A stretch of DNA of 64,000 bases from Petropleomorpha daqingensis. GTDB taxonomy: Bacteria; Actinomycetota; Actinomycetes; Mycobacteriales; Geodermatophilaceae. The notes under the pieces were generated by a model. That model was not told the DNA's origin, did not search any database, and saw only the letters and a list, made by a program, of their open reading frames with translations. Shown here piece by piece: positions 38,384-47,915 of this stretch (its first letter is position 1; the number at the start of each line of letters is the position of its first letter). The translations under genes were made by a program, and so were the position numbers. Where the stretch lies: assembly GCF_013408985.1 (NCBI RefSeq), contig NZ_JACBZT010000001.1:1364001-1428000 (forward strand), written 5' to 3'.

Positions 38384-40687
38384 ATGACCGGCCCGCTGCA
38401 GGTCGTCCTCGGGACGATCAGCGTCGTCTTCCTGATCGTGGCGGTCGTGCTCGCCACGCGCGCCGTGCGGGCGATGATCAGGATCATCCGGACCGGCCAG
38501 CCGGACGGCTCGCGCAGGGGCCCGTTCGCCGAGCGGATCAAGGCCATGCTCATCGAGAGCCTCGGCCACACGCGGATGCTCAAGTGGTCGACGATCGGCG
38601 TCGCGCACTGGTTCGTCTTCGTCGGCTTCTACGGCCTGTTCCTCACGCTGGTCCAGGCGTTCGGCGAGATCTGGAACCCCGGCTACGAGCTGCCGATCCT
38701 CGGCAACTTCTTCCTGTGGAACTGGTTCGTCGACCTCATCGGCGCGCTGACCGTGGTCGGCATCCTCTACCTGATCTACCGCCGCCAGAAGGACCGCCGG
38801 GGCGGGCGCAGCAGCCGCTTCGCCGGCTCCAACGAGGGCCGCGGCTACTTCGTCGAGGCCGTCGTCCTCATCATCGGCATCTGCATCCTGAGCATCCGGG
38901 CCGCGGCGATCGCCAGCGGGCTGGACGAGAACCCGGCCTGGTACCACCCGATCTCCAGCGGGCTGTCCCACCTCTTCCCGAGCAACCCCGACCTGGTCAG
39001 CGTCATCGCCTTCGTCAAGGTGGTCGTCTCGCTGATCTGGCTCGTGGTCATCGCCCGGATCCTCAACATGGGCGTCGCCTGGCACCGGTTCAGCGCGTTC
39101 TTCAACATCTACTTCAAGCGCGACCCGCGCAACGACGCCCCGGCGCTGGGCCCGCTGCAGCCGATGATGAGCAACGGCGAGCCGATCGACTTCGAGGATC
39201 CCGGCGAGGACGACGTCTTCGGCCGCGGCAAGATCGAGGACTTCACCTGGAAGGGGATGCTCGACTTCACCACCTGCACCGAGTGCGGGCGGTGCCAGAG
39301 CCAGTGCCCGGCCTGGAACACGGGCAAGCCGCTCAGCCCGAAGATGGTGATCATGGACCTCCGCGATCACCTCTACGCGAAGGCCCCGTACCTGACCGGC
39401 GTGAAGAAGGCGTCCGACGACGCCCCCGACTTCTCCGAGTACTCGGTCCTCGAGCCCAGCGACGAGCAGGTCTGGACCTCCGGCTACGCCCGGATCCCCG
39501 GCACCAACGACGCCCAGTTCCACCGCCCGCTGGTCGGCACCTTCGAGGAGGGCGGGGTCATCGACCCCGACGTCCTGTGGAGCTGCACCAACTGCGGCGC
39601 CTGCGTCGAGCAGTGCCCGGTCGACATCGAGCACATCGACCACATCGACGACATGCGCCGCTACCAGGTGCTCATCGAGTCCAGCTTCCCGTCCGAGGCC
39701 GGCGTGATGCTGCGCAACCTCGAGAACCGCGGCAACCCGTGGGGCGTGCAGGCCAGCGTCCGCAACGACTGGATGAAGGAGCTCGACTTCGAGGTCACCG
39801 TCGCCGACGGCCCGCTGGACTACGACATCGAGTACCTGTTCTGGGTCGGGTGCGCCGGTGCGATCGACGACCGCGCCAAGCGGACGACGAAGGCGGTCGC
39901 CGAGCTGCTGCACATCGCCGGCGTGGAGTTCGCCGTCCTCGGTGACGGCGAGACCTGCTCGGGTGACCCGGCCCGCCGCATGGGCAACGAGTTCGTCTTC
40001 CAGATGCTCGCCCAGGAGAACGTCGAGACCCTCAACGGCGTCTTCGAGGGCCGCGTCCCGGGCATGCGCAAGATCGTCACGACCTGCCCGCACTGCTTCA
40101 ACGCGCTGGGCCGCGAGTACCCGCAGGTCGGCGGCGAGTACGAGGTCGTGCACCACACGCAGCTGCTCAACCAGCTGGTGGAGGAGGGCCGGCTCGTGCC
40201 GGTCACGCCGGTCGACCGCAAGGTCACCTACCACGACCCGTGCTTCCTCGGCCGGCACAACAAGGTCTACACGCCGCCGCGGGAGATCCTCGGCGCCGTG
40301 GAGGGCCTGTCCACCCAGGAGATGCACCGCTGCAAGGACCGCGGCTTCTGCTGCGGCGCCGGCGGGGCGCGCATGTGGATGGAGGAGAAGATCGGCAAGC
40401 GGATCAACGCCGAGCGCACCGAGGAGGCGCTCGCGCTGGATCCCGACGTCATCTCCACCGCCTGCCCGTTCTGCATCACGATGCTGTCCGACGCGCTGAA
40501 CACCAAGAAGCAGGACGGCGAGGCCGGCGAGCACGTCGAGGTGCTCGACGTCAGCCAGATCCTGCTGCGCTCGATGGCGAAGGTCGGCGCGCCGGGCACC
40601 GAGGAGGGCGCCGAGCCGGGCGACGCGGCCGACGACGTCGCCGGCACGCAGTCGGCCGGGACGGCGCACGGCGGCCCGCAGGCCTGA
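38384..40687 (+). CDS. membrane-bound Fe-S reductase (HdrD/GlpC-like with cytochrome-b-type domain)
   Basis: A 767-residue protein. The first roughly 240 residues have about six hydrophobic helices resembling the NarI/HdrE haem-b subunit. Two 4Fe-4S motifs follow: CTECGRCQSQCP (from Cys298) and CTNCGACVEQCP (from Cys401). Two CCG-type domains complete it, with VGCAGAID, TCPHCF, and the full CCGAGGARMW (Cys656-Cys657). This architecture matches the mycobacterial Rv0338c-type iron-sulfur-binding reductase. It would pass electrons between the membrane quinone pool and an unknown partner. ATG 38384 has a GGGAG-type site upstream; the frame is open far upstream but that overlaps the previous gene. 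Confidence 0.87.
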   Translation: MTGPLQVVLGTISVVFLIVAVVLATRAVRAMIRIIRTGQPDGSRRGPFAERIKAMLIESLGHTRMLKWSTIGVAHWFVFVGFYGLFLTLVQAFGEIWNPGYELPILGNFFLWNWFVDLIGALTVVGILYLIYRRQKDRRGGRSSRFAGSNEGRGYFVEAVVLIIGICILSIRAAAIASGLDENPAWYHPISSGLSHLFPSNPDLVSVIAFVKVVVSLIWLVVIARILNMGVAWHRFSAFFNIYFKRDPRNDAPALGPLQPMMSNGEPIDFEDPGEDDVFGRGKIEDFTWKGMLDFTTCTECGRCQSQCPAWNTGKPLSPKMVIMDLRDHLYAKAPYLTGVKKASDDAPDFSEYSVLEPSDEQVWTSGYARIPGTNDAQFHRPLVGTFEEGGVIDPDVLWSCTNCGACVEQCPVDIEHIDHIDDMRRYQVLIESSFPSEAGVMLRNLENRGNPWGVQASVRNDWMKELDFEVTVADGPLDYDIEYLFWVGCAGAIDDRAKRTTKAVAELLHIAGVEFAVLGDGETCSGDPARRMGNEFVFQMLAQENVETLNGVFEGRVPGMRKIVTTCPHCFNALGREYPQVGGEYEVVHHTQLLNQLVEEGRLVPVTPVDRKVTYHDPCFLGRHNKVYTPPREILGAVEGLSTQEMHRCKDRGFCCGAGGARMWMEEKIGKRINAERTEEALALDPDVISTACPFCITMLSDALNTKKQDGEAGEHVEVLDVSQILLRSMAKVGAPGTEEGAEPGDAADDVAGTQSAGTAHGGPQA

Positions 40688-40733
40688 GCCGCGGGCACAA
40701 TGAGCGCATGACCCGCCCGGACGCCGCCGCGCG

Positions 40734-41300
40734 ATGAGCTTCATCTTCGGCGGCGTCCGTGGCCGGACGGACCCGGAACTGGAGGCGGCCAACCGCCGTC
40801 ACCGCCTCCGGATGGCCCGGGACATCAACGACGTCCGGACGCTCAACGACCCCGACGCCGGCGTCCCCCGCCGCAAGCGCGGCCGGCACTGGCTGCTGCT
40901 CGCGATCGTCGCGGCGGTGCTCGGCGTGCTCGCCTTCGTGGGCGGCCGCGGGGAGGACGTGCCGATCACCGCCAGCTGCGCGACGCCGGACATCGCGGTG
41001 GCCTCCAGCCAGGTCGAGGCAGGCCAGCCCCTGCAGTACAAGCTCACCGGCCCGGACGACGTCCGCTACGTCGTCACCGTGGACGGCGACCCGGTCCAGG
41101 GCGACGCCGGCGGCACGGTGAGCTACACCCAGACGCCCGCGGGACCGGCGCTCGAGCTGCAGCAGTGCGTCTCGCCGACCCTGGTGGTCGCGGCGCCTGC
41201 CGGCGACGGGCAGCACGAGCTCGCGCTCCTGCAGCTCGCCGACGACGGCACCGCGCGGCAGGTCGCCGCCGTCACGCTGACGGTGAGCGGCACCCGGTAG
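40734..41300 (+). CDS. single-pass membrane protein, uncharacterised
   Basis: A 188-residue protein with a basic cytoplasmic N-terminus of about 55 residues (ending RRKRGRH), one membrane helix (WLLLAIVAAVLGVLAFVGG, about 56-74) and an extracellular beta-rich domain with two cysteines (residues 83 and about 144). The topology is clear; I do not recognise the domain. It lies 46 bases after the Fe-S reductase gene and nine bases before the DUF389 gene, so these three may be one transcript. Confidence 0.7.
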   Translation: MSFIFGGVRGRTDPELEAANRRHRLRMARDINDVRTLNDPDAGVPRRKRGRHWLLLAIVAAVLGVLAFVGGRGEDVPITASCATPDIAVASSQVEAGQPLQYKLTGPDDVRYVVTVDGDPVQGDAGGTVSYTQTPAGPALELQQCVSPTLVVAAPAGDGQHELALLQLADDGTARQVAAVTLTVSGTR

Positions 41301-41309
41301 AAAGCCTGG

Positions 41310-42275
41310 GTGCTCCTGCATCTGCGCGTCACCGTTCCGCCGGACCGCACCGACGCCGTCCGCGAGGTCTTCGCGCGATCCCCCGGGACGGCGCACGTCG
41401 CCGTCCTCCCCGGGGCGTGCCAGCACCCGATCGGTGACCTGGTCCTCGCCGACGTCGCCCGCGAGTCCGCCGACGCGATCGTCGCCGCGCTGCGCGAGCT
41501 GGAGGTCGACCGGGACGGCGGCATCAGCATGGAGTCCGTCGACGCGGCGGTCTCCCGTGCCGCGGAGGAGGCCGAGGCGGCCGCACCCGGCGACGGCTCG
41601 GACGCCGTGGTCTGGGAGCAGGTGGTCCGCACGACCGCCGCGGACTCGACCCTCTCGATCTCGTTCCTGGCCTTCCTGACCATCGCCACGATGCTGGCCG
41701 CCATCGCGATCATCAACGACTCGGCGATCCTCACGGTCGGCGCGATGGTGCTCGGCCCCGAGTTCGGCCCGCTCGCGGCCCTGGCCGTCGCGATCGTGCA
41801 CGGCCGGCGCGCCGTCGGGCGGGCGGCGGCGATCACGCTCGTGGTCGGCTTCGTCGTCGCGATCGCGCTCACCGCCCTGGCCGCGCTGGTGGGCCGGGCG
41901 CTCGACTGGTTCGGGCCCGAGGCGCTGACCGGCGACCGGCCGCAGACCGGCTTCATCACCGCGCCGGACCGCTGGTCGCTGGTGGTGGCGGTGCTGGCCG
42001 GGATCGCCGGCGTCCTCTCCCTGACCAGCGCCAAGAGCGGCGCGCTGGTCGGCGTCTTCATCTCGGTGACGACGGTGCCGGCCGCCGGCGCGATCTCGCT
42101 GGGCCTGGCCCTCGGGGAGCCCTCCGAGATCGGCGAGGCCGCGACGCAGCTGGGCATCAACCTGGCCGGCATCCTCGTCGCCGCGCTCGCCACGCTGCTC
42201 GTGCAGAAGACGCTGTGGCGGCAGGTGCCGCGCTCCGTGCCGAATCTCGCACGGGTGGTCCGCGGGCAGGGCTGA
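41310..42275 (+). CDS. DUF389-family membrane protein
   Basis: A 321-residue protein: an N-terminal soluble ferredoxin-like domain of about 90 residues (LLHLRVTVPPDRTDAVREVF) and six or so membrane helices carrying the DUF389/TIGR00341 signatures STLSISFLAFLTIATMLAAIAIINDS (in parts) and GAMVLGPEFGPLAALAVAIVHGR. The LLVGVFISVTTVPA-like GALVGVFISVTTVPAAG is also typical. The family function is unknown. The start is GTG 41310. Confidence 0.87.
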   Translation: MLLHLRVTVPPDRTDAVREVFARSPGTAHVAVLPGACQHPIGDLVLADVARESADAIVAALRELEVDRDGGISMESVDAAVSRAAEEAEAAAPGDGSDAVVWEQVVRTTAADSTLSISFLAFLTIATMLAAIAIINDSAILTVGAMVLGPEFGPLAALAVAIVHGRRAVGRAAAITLVVGFVVAIALTALAALVGRALDWFGPEALTGDRPQTGFITAPDRWSLVVAVLAGIAGVLSLTSAKSGALVGVFISVTTVPAAGAISLGLALGEPSEIGEAATQLGINLAGILVAALATLLVQKTLWRQVPRSVPNLARVVRGQG

Positions 42276-42297
42276 TCCCCGGAGGACAATCGGTTCA

Positions 42298-43617
42298 GTG
42301 AGCGCTCAAGCACCGTCCCCCGCCGACCAGCCCCGCAAGCTGCTGCTGGTCGGGGTCGCCATCGTCCTCACCGCGCTCAACCTGCGGACGGCGGTGACCA
42401 GCGTCGGGCCGGTGCTGGAGGAGCTGCAGGCCGGGCTCGGGCTCTCGAGCGGCCAGGCGGGCCTGGTCACCACCATGCCGGTCATCTGCTTCGCGCTGAT
42501 CGGCTTCGCCGCCACGCCGCTGACGGCCCGGTTCCGCGACGGGCACGTCCTGGCCGGCGCGCTGCTGGCGATGGCCGTCGGGCTCGTCGGACGGGCGCTG
42601 GCCGGCTCCTTCTGGCTGTTCCTGGTCGGCACCGCGGTGGCGATGGTGGGCGGCGCGCTGGGCAACGTGATGCTGCCGTCGCTGGTCAAGAAGTGGTTCC
42701 CGCGGCGCACCGGCCTGCTGGTCGGCGCCTACAGCGCCGCGCTGAGCCTGGGCGGCGCGGTCGCGGCCGCGTCGGCGGCACCCATCGAGGCCGCAGTGGG
42801 CGGGGACGACGGCTGGCGGTGGGCGCTCGGCGTGTGGGCGGTCCTCGCCCTGGTCTCGGCGCTGCCCTGGCTCGGCGTCCCGGCGTTCTCGACCGCGCAG
42901 CCCGGCACCCGGCCCGGCGTGAGGCTGCGCACCTACGCCCGCAGCTCGCTCGCGATCGCGCTGGCGGTGTTCTTCGGCCTGCAGTCGCTCGAGGCGTACG
43001 TCGTCATCGGCTGGTCGGCGCAGTACCTGCGCGACTCCGGCCTGTCGGCGGCCACCGCCGGCCTGCTGCTGGCGATCAACTCGTTCGGCGTCATCCCGCT
43101 CAACGCCGTCATCGCGCCGCTGACCGTGCGGCCGCGCGCACAGCGCCCGCTGCTGGTCGCGTTCGTCGTCTGCTACGTCGCCGGCTGGCTGGGCCTGTGG
43201 TTCGCGCCGACCACCGTGCCGTGGCTGTGGATGGTGCTCCTGGCCGTGGGGATGGGCAGCTTCCCGATGGTGCTGGCCCTGATCGGCATGCGGGCCCGCA
43301 CGCCCGAGACGACGGCGGGGCTGTCCACCGTGGCCCAGGGCTGGGGCTACCTGCTCGCGGCGGCCGGGCCGCTGCTGGTCGGCGTCCTGCACGGGGCGAC
43401 CGGCGGCTACGACGCGATGTTCGTCCTCGTGCTGGCCGGCGTGGCCGGCCTCGCGGTCAGCGGCTGGCTGATCACCCGCGACCGGTTCGTGGACGACGAG
43501 CTGCACCTCACCGCGCCCGCCCACCGGGACGCGGAGGACCTCATCGAGGTGGCCGGCGCCGACGCCCCGGTCGCGGTGCACCTCAAGGAGTCGGACGACG
43601 TGTCTCCGCGCGGGTGA
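42298..43617 (+). CDS. CynX/NimT-family MFS transporter
   Basis: A 439-residue, twelve-helix protein. The N-terminal [24 protein letters not shown] (in parts), then [19 protein letters not shown] and [21 protein letters not shown], are typical of the cyanate/2-nitroimidazole permease branch. The natural substrate is not known from the sequence. The start is GTG 42298 with GGAGG about 12 bases upstream. The 3' end overlaps dcd by 35 bases, tail to tail. Confidence 0.87.
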   Translation: MSAQAPSPADQPRKLLLVGVAIVLTALNLRTAVTSVGPVLEELQAGLGLSSGQAGLVTTMPVICFALIGFAATPLTARFRDGHVLAGALLAMAVGLVGRALAGSFWLFLVGTAVAMVGGALGNVMLPSLVKKWFPRRTGLLVGAYSAALSLGGAVAAASAAPIEAAVGGDDGWRWALGVWAVLALVSALPWLGVPAFSTAQPGTRPGVRLRTYARSSLAIALAVFFGLQSLEAYVVIGWSAQYLRDSGLSAATAGLLLAINSFGVIPLNAVIAPLTVRPRAQRPLLVAFVVCYVAGWLGLWFAPTTVPWLWMVLLAVGMGSFPMVLALIGMRARTPETTAGLSTVAQGWGYLLAAAGPLLVGVLHGATGGYDAMFVLVLAGVAGLAVSGWLITRDRFVDDELHLTAPAHRDAEDLIEVAGADAPVAVHLKESDDVSPRG

Positions 43618-44173
43618 AGTTGCGGAACGACCGGGACGGCGTGGGCCCGCGCTGGTCCTGGTAGCGGGAGCCGTAGATCGGCGACCCGTAGGGGTGCGTG
43701 GCCGGCGTGGTGAGCCGGAACAGGCACAGCTGGCCGATCTTCATGCCCGGCCAGAGCGTGATCGGCAGGTTCGCCACGTTCGACAGCTCGAGCGTGATGT
43801 GCCCGGAGAACCCGGGGTCGACGAAGCCCGCCGTCGAATGGGTGAGCAGCCCGAGCCGGCCCAGCGAGCTCTTGCCCTCCAGCCTCGCTGCGAGGTCGTC
43901 GGGGATGCTCACGACCTCGAGCGTGGACCCCAGCACGAACTCGCCCGGGTGCAGCACGAACGGCTCGTCGCCCTCCGGCTCGACCGGCGTGGTCAGGTCG
44001 TCCTGCTGCAGCGCCGGGTCGATGTGGGTGTAGCGGGCGTTGTTGAACACCCGGAAGAAGCGGTCCAGCCGGACGTCGATGCTCGACGGCTGCACCATCG
44101 CCTCGTCGTAGGGATCGATGCCGAGCCGGCCCTCGGCGATCGCGGCGGTGATGTCGCGGTCGGACAGCAGCAT
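43583..44173 (-). CDS. dcd: dCTP deaminase (probably the dUMP-forming bifunctional type)
   Basis: A 196-residue enzyme. The motifs [30 protein letters not shown], the catalytic [26 protein letters not shown] (in parts) with its Glu, and [12 protein letters not shown] near the C-terminus are those of Dcd. Actinobacterial Dcd proteins can carry out both deamination and dUTP hydrolysis to dUMP; the close match of the [11 protein letters not shown] region to the mycobacterial enzyme favours this, by inference. ATG 44173. Confidence 0.95.
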   Translation of the reverse strand: MLLSDRDITAAIAEGRLGIDPYDEAMVQPSSIDVRLDRFFRVFNNARYTHIDPALQQDDLTTPVEPEGDEPFVLHPGEFVLGSTLEVVSIPDDLAARLEGKSSLGRLGLLTHSTAGFVDPGFSGHITLELSNVANLPITLWPGMKIGQLCLFRLTTPATHPYGSPIYGSRYQDQRGPTPSRSFRNFTRAETRRPTP

Positions 44174-44323
44174 GGCGCGGAGTCTGTCACGAGCCCACCG
44201 GAGCCCTTCCCGGCCGTCTCACCTGAAGGGGCGAATCGGCACGTCAGGTCCTCAACCAGGGGCTTGCGGCTGCCGTTGCGACCTCGTTGACGTGCGGACG
44301 GCGCGCGTCCGGGAGGGAGCTCG

Positions 44324-47065
44324 ATGTTCGGCACGCGCGGCAAGGCCGTCGTCCTCGTGGCGGCGGCGGTGGCGGGGTACGCCGGAGCCGCGGCGTTCTC
44401 GGCCCTGGCGCTGCCGTCGGTCGAGATCGCCTCGGACTACGGCCCGGGCGACGGCCTGACCCGCTACGTCGTCACGGCCTCCGCCGACGCGGTGACCGGC
44501 CTCGATGGGCTGCCCGGCGTCGTCAACTCCCAGCGGCTCTCCGACGGCCGCACGCTGGTCGCCACCGACGGGCTCACCCCCGCGGAGCTGCAGCGCGTCC
44601 CCGGCGTCTCGGCCGTCGAGGTGTCGCCGTCCGTGCCGGTCATGGCCTCCGTGACGGACCCGTACTGGCCGAACTACGGCTGGAACCTCGACAACACCGG
44701 CACGAACGCCTACTCGCAGACCGCCGTCGCCGACGCCGACACCGACGCGCCCGACGCGTGGCCGACCAGCACCGGCTCCCCCGTGGTCGTCGCCGTCGTC
44801 GACACCGGCTACTACACCGCCCACCCCGACCTGCAGGGCGCGCTGTGGACCAACCCCGACTGCGCCACCGACGCCGACGGCGGCGGGCGGGTCGGCGACT
44901 GCCACGGCTGGAACTTCACCACCGACTCCCCCGACGTCGACAACGGCAGCTACGGCACCCACGGGACCAGCGTCGCGGGCGTGATCGCCGCGCGGGCGGG
45001 CAACGGTGAGGGCTCGGCCGGCGTCGCGCCGGGCGTGCAGATCATGCCGCTGGTCGTCGGCAGCGGGGAGAGCGTCGACGTCTACCTGGGCGCCGAGGCG
45101 ATCCGCTACGCCGCCGACCACGGCGCGTCGGTGATCAACGCCTCGTGGGGCGGCGCGTTCAGCGGCCCGGCGCTCGACACGCTGAAGTCGGCGGTCGCCT
45201 ACGCGGCCGCCAAGGGCGTGCTGGTCGTCGCGGCCGCCGGCAACGACTCGGCCAACCGCGACACCTCGATCGTCTACCCGGCGAGCCTGACCGACCCGAA
45301 CCTGATCACCGTGGGCGCCGCCACCGCCGGCGACACGGTGAGCGACTTCAGCGCCTACGGCGCGTCCTCGGTCGACCTGTTCGCGCCGGGCACGCTGGTC
45401 TTCACCACCTGGAACGACGGCGGCTACCGCCTGGTCTCGGGCACCTCGATCGCCGCGCCGCAGGTCGCCGCGGCGCTGGCGCTCTACCGCGCGGTCGACC
45501 CCTCGGCGACCACCGCGCAGCTGCGCGACCGGCTGCTGGCCGACGTCGACCCGGTGCCGGCGTTCGTCGGCAAGTCGGTGACCGGCGGGCGCCTGTCCCT
45601 GACCCACCTCGGCGACAGCAACGACGCCGTGAGGTACGCCTTCACGTCCATGACGTCGCCCGCCGGCACGGTGTCGCCGCACGTGGCCGCCACCGACCCG
45701 GACGCCGGGGTCGGCGCCTACTCAGTCGAGCTCGGCATCGGCATGGAGTACGGCCGCGAGGTCATGGCGCTCTCCGGCGCCGTCGTCACCCTCGGCGGCA
45801 CGTCCGCCACCACGGACGACGACGGCCTGGTCCACTTCGACCTCGGCTCGCTGTCCGGTCTGGACGGCGTCGACATCGCGCCCTCGGTCGACCTGGAGGA
45901 CGGCCGGTACGTGCTGACCGCGCAGGTCTACCGCGACGGCTCACCGCTGGGCCGGGCGCACGCCGCCCCGCTGCTGGTCGGCTCGTCGGTCGTCACCCCG
46001 GGCGGGACGACGGGCGGCTCGGGCTCGGGCGGCTCTGCGCCGGGCGGCTCGACGGGCGACTCGACCGGTTCCTCCGGTGACTCCGCCTCCGGCGGCTCCC
46101 CGACCGGCGACTCGACCACGGGTGGCGCGGATCCGGGCTCGGCGGGCTCGGGCTCAGGCTCTGGCCCGGCCGGGTCCGGCGGCTCCGGCGGCTCCACGGG
46201 TGACCCGGGCGCGGGTCCGGCGCCCGGCAGCTCCGGCGGCAGCACGCCCGGGGACAGCCCGTCCGGCAGCGGGTCGGTGCCCGAGGAGCCGACCGGTTCC
46301 GCCCCGGATGCCACCGGCGGCTCGACGCCTCCGGCCGGCGGCGGGTCCCCCATCGGCTCGGGCACGGGCAGCTCGGGGTCCGGCAGCTCCGGCTCCGGCC
46401 CGGGGTCGGCCGGATCCGGCGACGGCGGTTCGGCGGCTCCGGGCGCCGGGCCGGTGCCCGAGGAGGGCGGCACGGTCGAGTTCCCCGCCGTCGGCAGCTT
46501 CCGGATCACCTCGCTGAGCCCCGCGCGGGTCAGCACCGACGGCGGCACGCTGGTGATCATCGTCGGTGAGGCGCTGCCCAGCGGCGCCAGGGTCCTGGTG
46601 GGCACGTCGGCGTCCGCGACGGTGACCCGGTCCAGCGCCACCGAGGTGGTGTTCCGGGCACCGGCCCGCGTCGCCGGGACCTACACGGTGACGGTCTTCG
46701 CGCCGGACGGCCGCAGCACCGCGCTCGACAGCGCGCTCGAGTACGTCGACGCCACCGCCTCCGGCGGCGCGGGATCGGGCGGCAGCGGTTCGGCCGGGTC
46801 CGGTGGGTCCGGCGGCGCCGGCGGCTCCGACGGCACGGCGCCCGGCGGATCGGGCACCGGTGGATCCGACGCCGGCGGCGCCGGTGGGTCCGGCGGCAGC
46901 GGCTCGGCCGGTTCCGGCGGGTCGGGCGGCTCGGGCGGCACGACCGATCCGGTGGTCCGGCGCGGCCCGCACGGCGAGCGCCTGGTGCAGTCGGCCCACT
47001 TCGCGGGGCTGTCGTCCATCTGGTCGCTGGACTGCTCGGCCGCCTGCGCCGGCGTCGCGATCTAG
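44324..47065 (+). CDS. secreted subtilisin-like (S8) serine protease with TIG domain and Gly/Ser-rich linkers
   Basis: A 913-residue exported protease. It has a signal peptide (1-30), an I9-like propeptide (about 44-108) and an S8 catalytic domain (about 115-430). The triad is intact: Asp160 (VVAVVDTGYY), His213 (YGTHGTSVAG), Ser375 (VSGTSIAAPQ), with oxyanion Asn307 (AAAGN). After a beta domain (about 455-553) come a Gly/Ser/Pro linker (555-715), an IPT/TIG domain (about 725-808), a second Gly/Ser linker (812-873) and a 40-residue tail with two cysteines. The start ATG has GGGAGGGAG upstream. The low-complexity linkers suggest a cell-wall-spanning or multi-domain extracellular enzyme. Confidence 0.93.
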   Translation: MFGTRGKAVVLVAAAVAGYAGAAAFSALALPSVEIASDYGPGDGLTRYVVTASADAVTGLDGLPGVVNSQRLSDGRTLVATDGLTPAELQRVPGVSAVEVSPSVPVMASVTDPYWPNYGWNLDNTGTNAYSQTAVADADTDAPDAWPTSTGSPVVVAVVDTGYYTAHPDLQGALWTNPDCATDADGGGRVGDCHGWNFTTDSPDVDNGSYGTHGTSVAGVIAARAGNGEGSAGVAPGVQIMPLVVGSGESVDVYLGAEAIRYAADHGASVINASWGGAFSGPALDTLKSAVAYAAAKGVLVVAAAGNDSANRDTSIVYPASLTDPNLITVGAATAGDTVSDFSAYGASSVDLFAPGTLVFTTWNDGGYRLVSGTSIAAPQVAAALALYRAVDPSATTAQLRDRLLADVDPVPAFVGKSVTGGRLSLTHLGDSNDAVRYAFTSMTSPAGTVSPHVAATDPDAGVGAYSVELGIGMEYGREVMALSGAVVTLGGTSATTDDDGLVHFDLGSLSGLDGVDIAPSVDLEDGRYVLTAQVYRDGSPLGRAHAAPLLVGSSVVTPGGTTGGSGSGGSAPGGSTGDSTGSSGDSASGGSPTGDSTTGGADPGSAGSGSGSGPAGSGGSGGSTGDPGAGPAPGSSGGSTPGDSPSGSGSVPEEPTGSAPDATGGSTPPAGGGSPIGSGTGSSGSGSSGSGPGSAGSGDGGSAAPGAGPVPEEGGTVEFPAVGSFRITSLSPARVSTDGGTLVIIVGEALPSGARVLVGTSASATVTRSSATEVVFRAPARVAGTYTVTVFAPDGRSTALDSALEYVDATASGGAGSGGSGSAGSGGSGGAGGSDGTAPGGSGTGGSDAGGAGGSGGSGSAGSGGSGGSGGTTDPVVRRGPHGERLVQSAHFAGLSSIWSLDCSAACAGVAI

Positions 47066-47069
47066 GCAC

Positions 47070-47101
47070 GGTGGCCGGGCGGCTGCCGTCGCCCGGCCAC
47101 C
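47070..47101. terminator. 12-bp hairpin after the S8 protease gene
   Basis: Arms 47070-47081 and 47090-47101 pair exactly around an eight-base loop, five bases after the protease stop codon and 23 bases before the tRNA gene. It fits a terminator that separates the two. Confidence 0.75.
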
Positions 47102-47124
47102 ACCAGGTAGTCTCAGCGGCACCC

Positions 47125-47198
47125 GCGGGTGTAGTTCAATGGCAGAACATCAGCTTCCCAAGCTGACAGTGGGGGTTCGATTCCCCTCACCCGCTCCA
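47125..47198 (+). tRNA. tRNA-Gly (anticodon CCC)
   Basis: A full cloverleaf can be folded. The acceptor arms are GCGGGTG and CACCCGC, the D-arm is TAGTTCAATGGCAGA-like, the anticodon stem is TCAGC/GCTGA with loop TTCCCAA (anticodon CCC), and the T-arm is GGGGGTTCGATTCCCCT. The discriminator base T is followed by an encoded CCA (47196-47198). CCC reads the GGG glycine codon. No other tRNA is adjacent. Confidence 0.95.
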
Positions 47199-47216
47199 CA
47201 CGCCACGCTCGTGGCC

Positions 47217-47915
47217 ATGCCCTCACCAGCGGACCCCGGCGCCGGTCTCCTCGACGGTCTGGCCGCACGGTTGCTGGCCGCCTCGCCCTACCGGTTCACC
47301 GTCGCGGACGGCCCGGACGACCGCTCGACGGCGTACCGGATCCGTGCGACCGCGAGCATCGAGGCCGGCTGGGCGGCACCGGACGCGTTCCCGGACGGGA
47401 TGGAACGCGACGGGTTCGACGCCGCCGCCGTCCACGTCCTGGGCTGGGACGGCGCCGACCCGGTCTGCACCGGGCGCCTGGTCCTGCCGCCCGGTCCGCT
47501 GCCGACCGAGGTGGCGACCGGGCTGGTCGTGGAGCCGCAGGGGCGGGTCGTCGACGTGGGCCGGATGGCGGTGCTGCGCTCCCACCAGACGTTCGGCCAC
47601 GGGGTCTTCCTCGTCCTGCTGTGCCGGCTCTACCGCGAGGCGCGGGCGGCCGGCTTCGAGTTCGCCTGCGGCATGATGGCGCCCCCTGCCCGCTCGCTGG
47701 TCGACCGGCTCGGCCTGCGGCTGGAGCAGCTGGGGCCCGAGCGGGTGCACCACGGCCAGCTCCGGGCGCCGGTGCGCTTCGTCCTCGCGTCGAACGTCGC
47801 GCCGCTCGTGGACCGGTGGGGCGGCGCGGATCACGGCGGCCGGGATCAGGGCGGCGGCCCCAGCACCAGGCAGGCGTTGACGCCGCCGAACCCGAAGGAG
47901 TTCGACAGCCCGTAG
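47217..47915 (+). CDS. GNAT-like N-acyltransferase (N-acyl amino acid synthase-like)
   Basis: A 232-residue protein with no signal peptide. The central part (RIRATASIEAGW, DPVCTGRLVLP, GRVVDVGRMAVLRSHQ, GHGVFLVLLCRLYREARAAGF) follows the GNAT fold in the version seen in FeeM-type N-acyl amino acid synthases and autoinducer-synthase-like proteins, which use acyl-ACP donors. ATG 47217, 18 bases after the tRNA. It runs into the ketosynthase gene on the other strand and overlaps it by 70 bases. An ACP is encoded 3.7 kb away in the same locus. The acyl acceptor is unknown, and a plain acetyltransferase is possible. Confidence 0.6.
   Translation: MPSPADPGAGLLDGLAARLLAASPYRFTVADGPDDRSTAYRIRATASIEAGWAAPDAFPDGMERDGFDAAAVHVLGWDGADPVCTGRLVLPPGPLPTEVATGLVVEPQGRVVDVGRMAVLRSHQTFGHGVFLVLLCRLYREARAAGFEFACGMMAPPARSLVDRLGLRLEQLGPERVHHGQLRAPVRFVLASNVAPLVDRWGGADHGGRDQGGGPSTRQALTPPNPKEFDSP

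Noticed and set aside
40710-40739. A short open frame (ATG at 40710) before the single-pass membrane protein gene
   Set aside because: It encodes only nine residues before a stop and overlaps the start region of the next gene.
46010-46945. DNA tandem repeats or a CRISPR-like array in the protease gene
   Set aside because: The repetition is the codon pattern of Gly/Ser/Pro-rich linkers. There are no regular spacers or palindromic repeats, and the reading frame is intact.
47217-47915. LuxI-type homoserine-lactone synthase
   Set aside because: The fold is GNAT-like, but the conserved LuxI N-terminal Arg/Phe/Trp pattern is not seen and no LuxR partner is adjacent; an N-acyl synthase-like assignment is safer.
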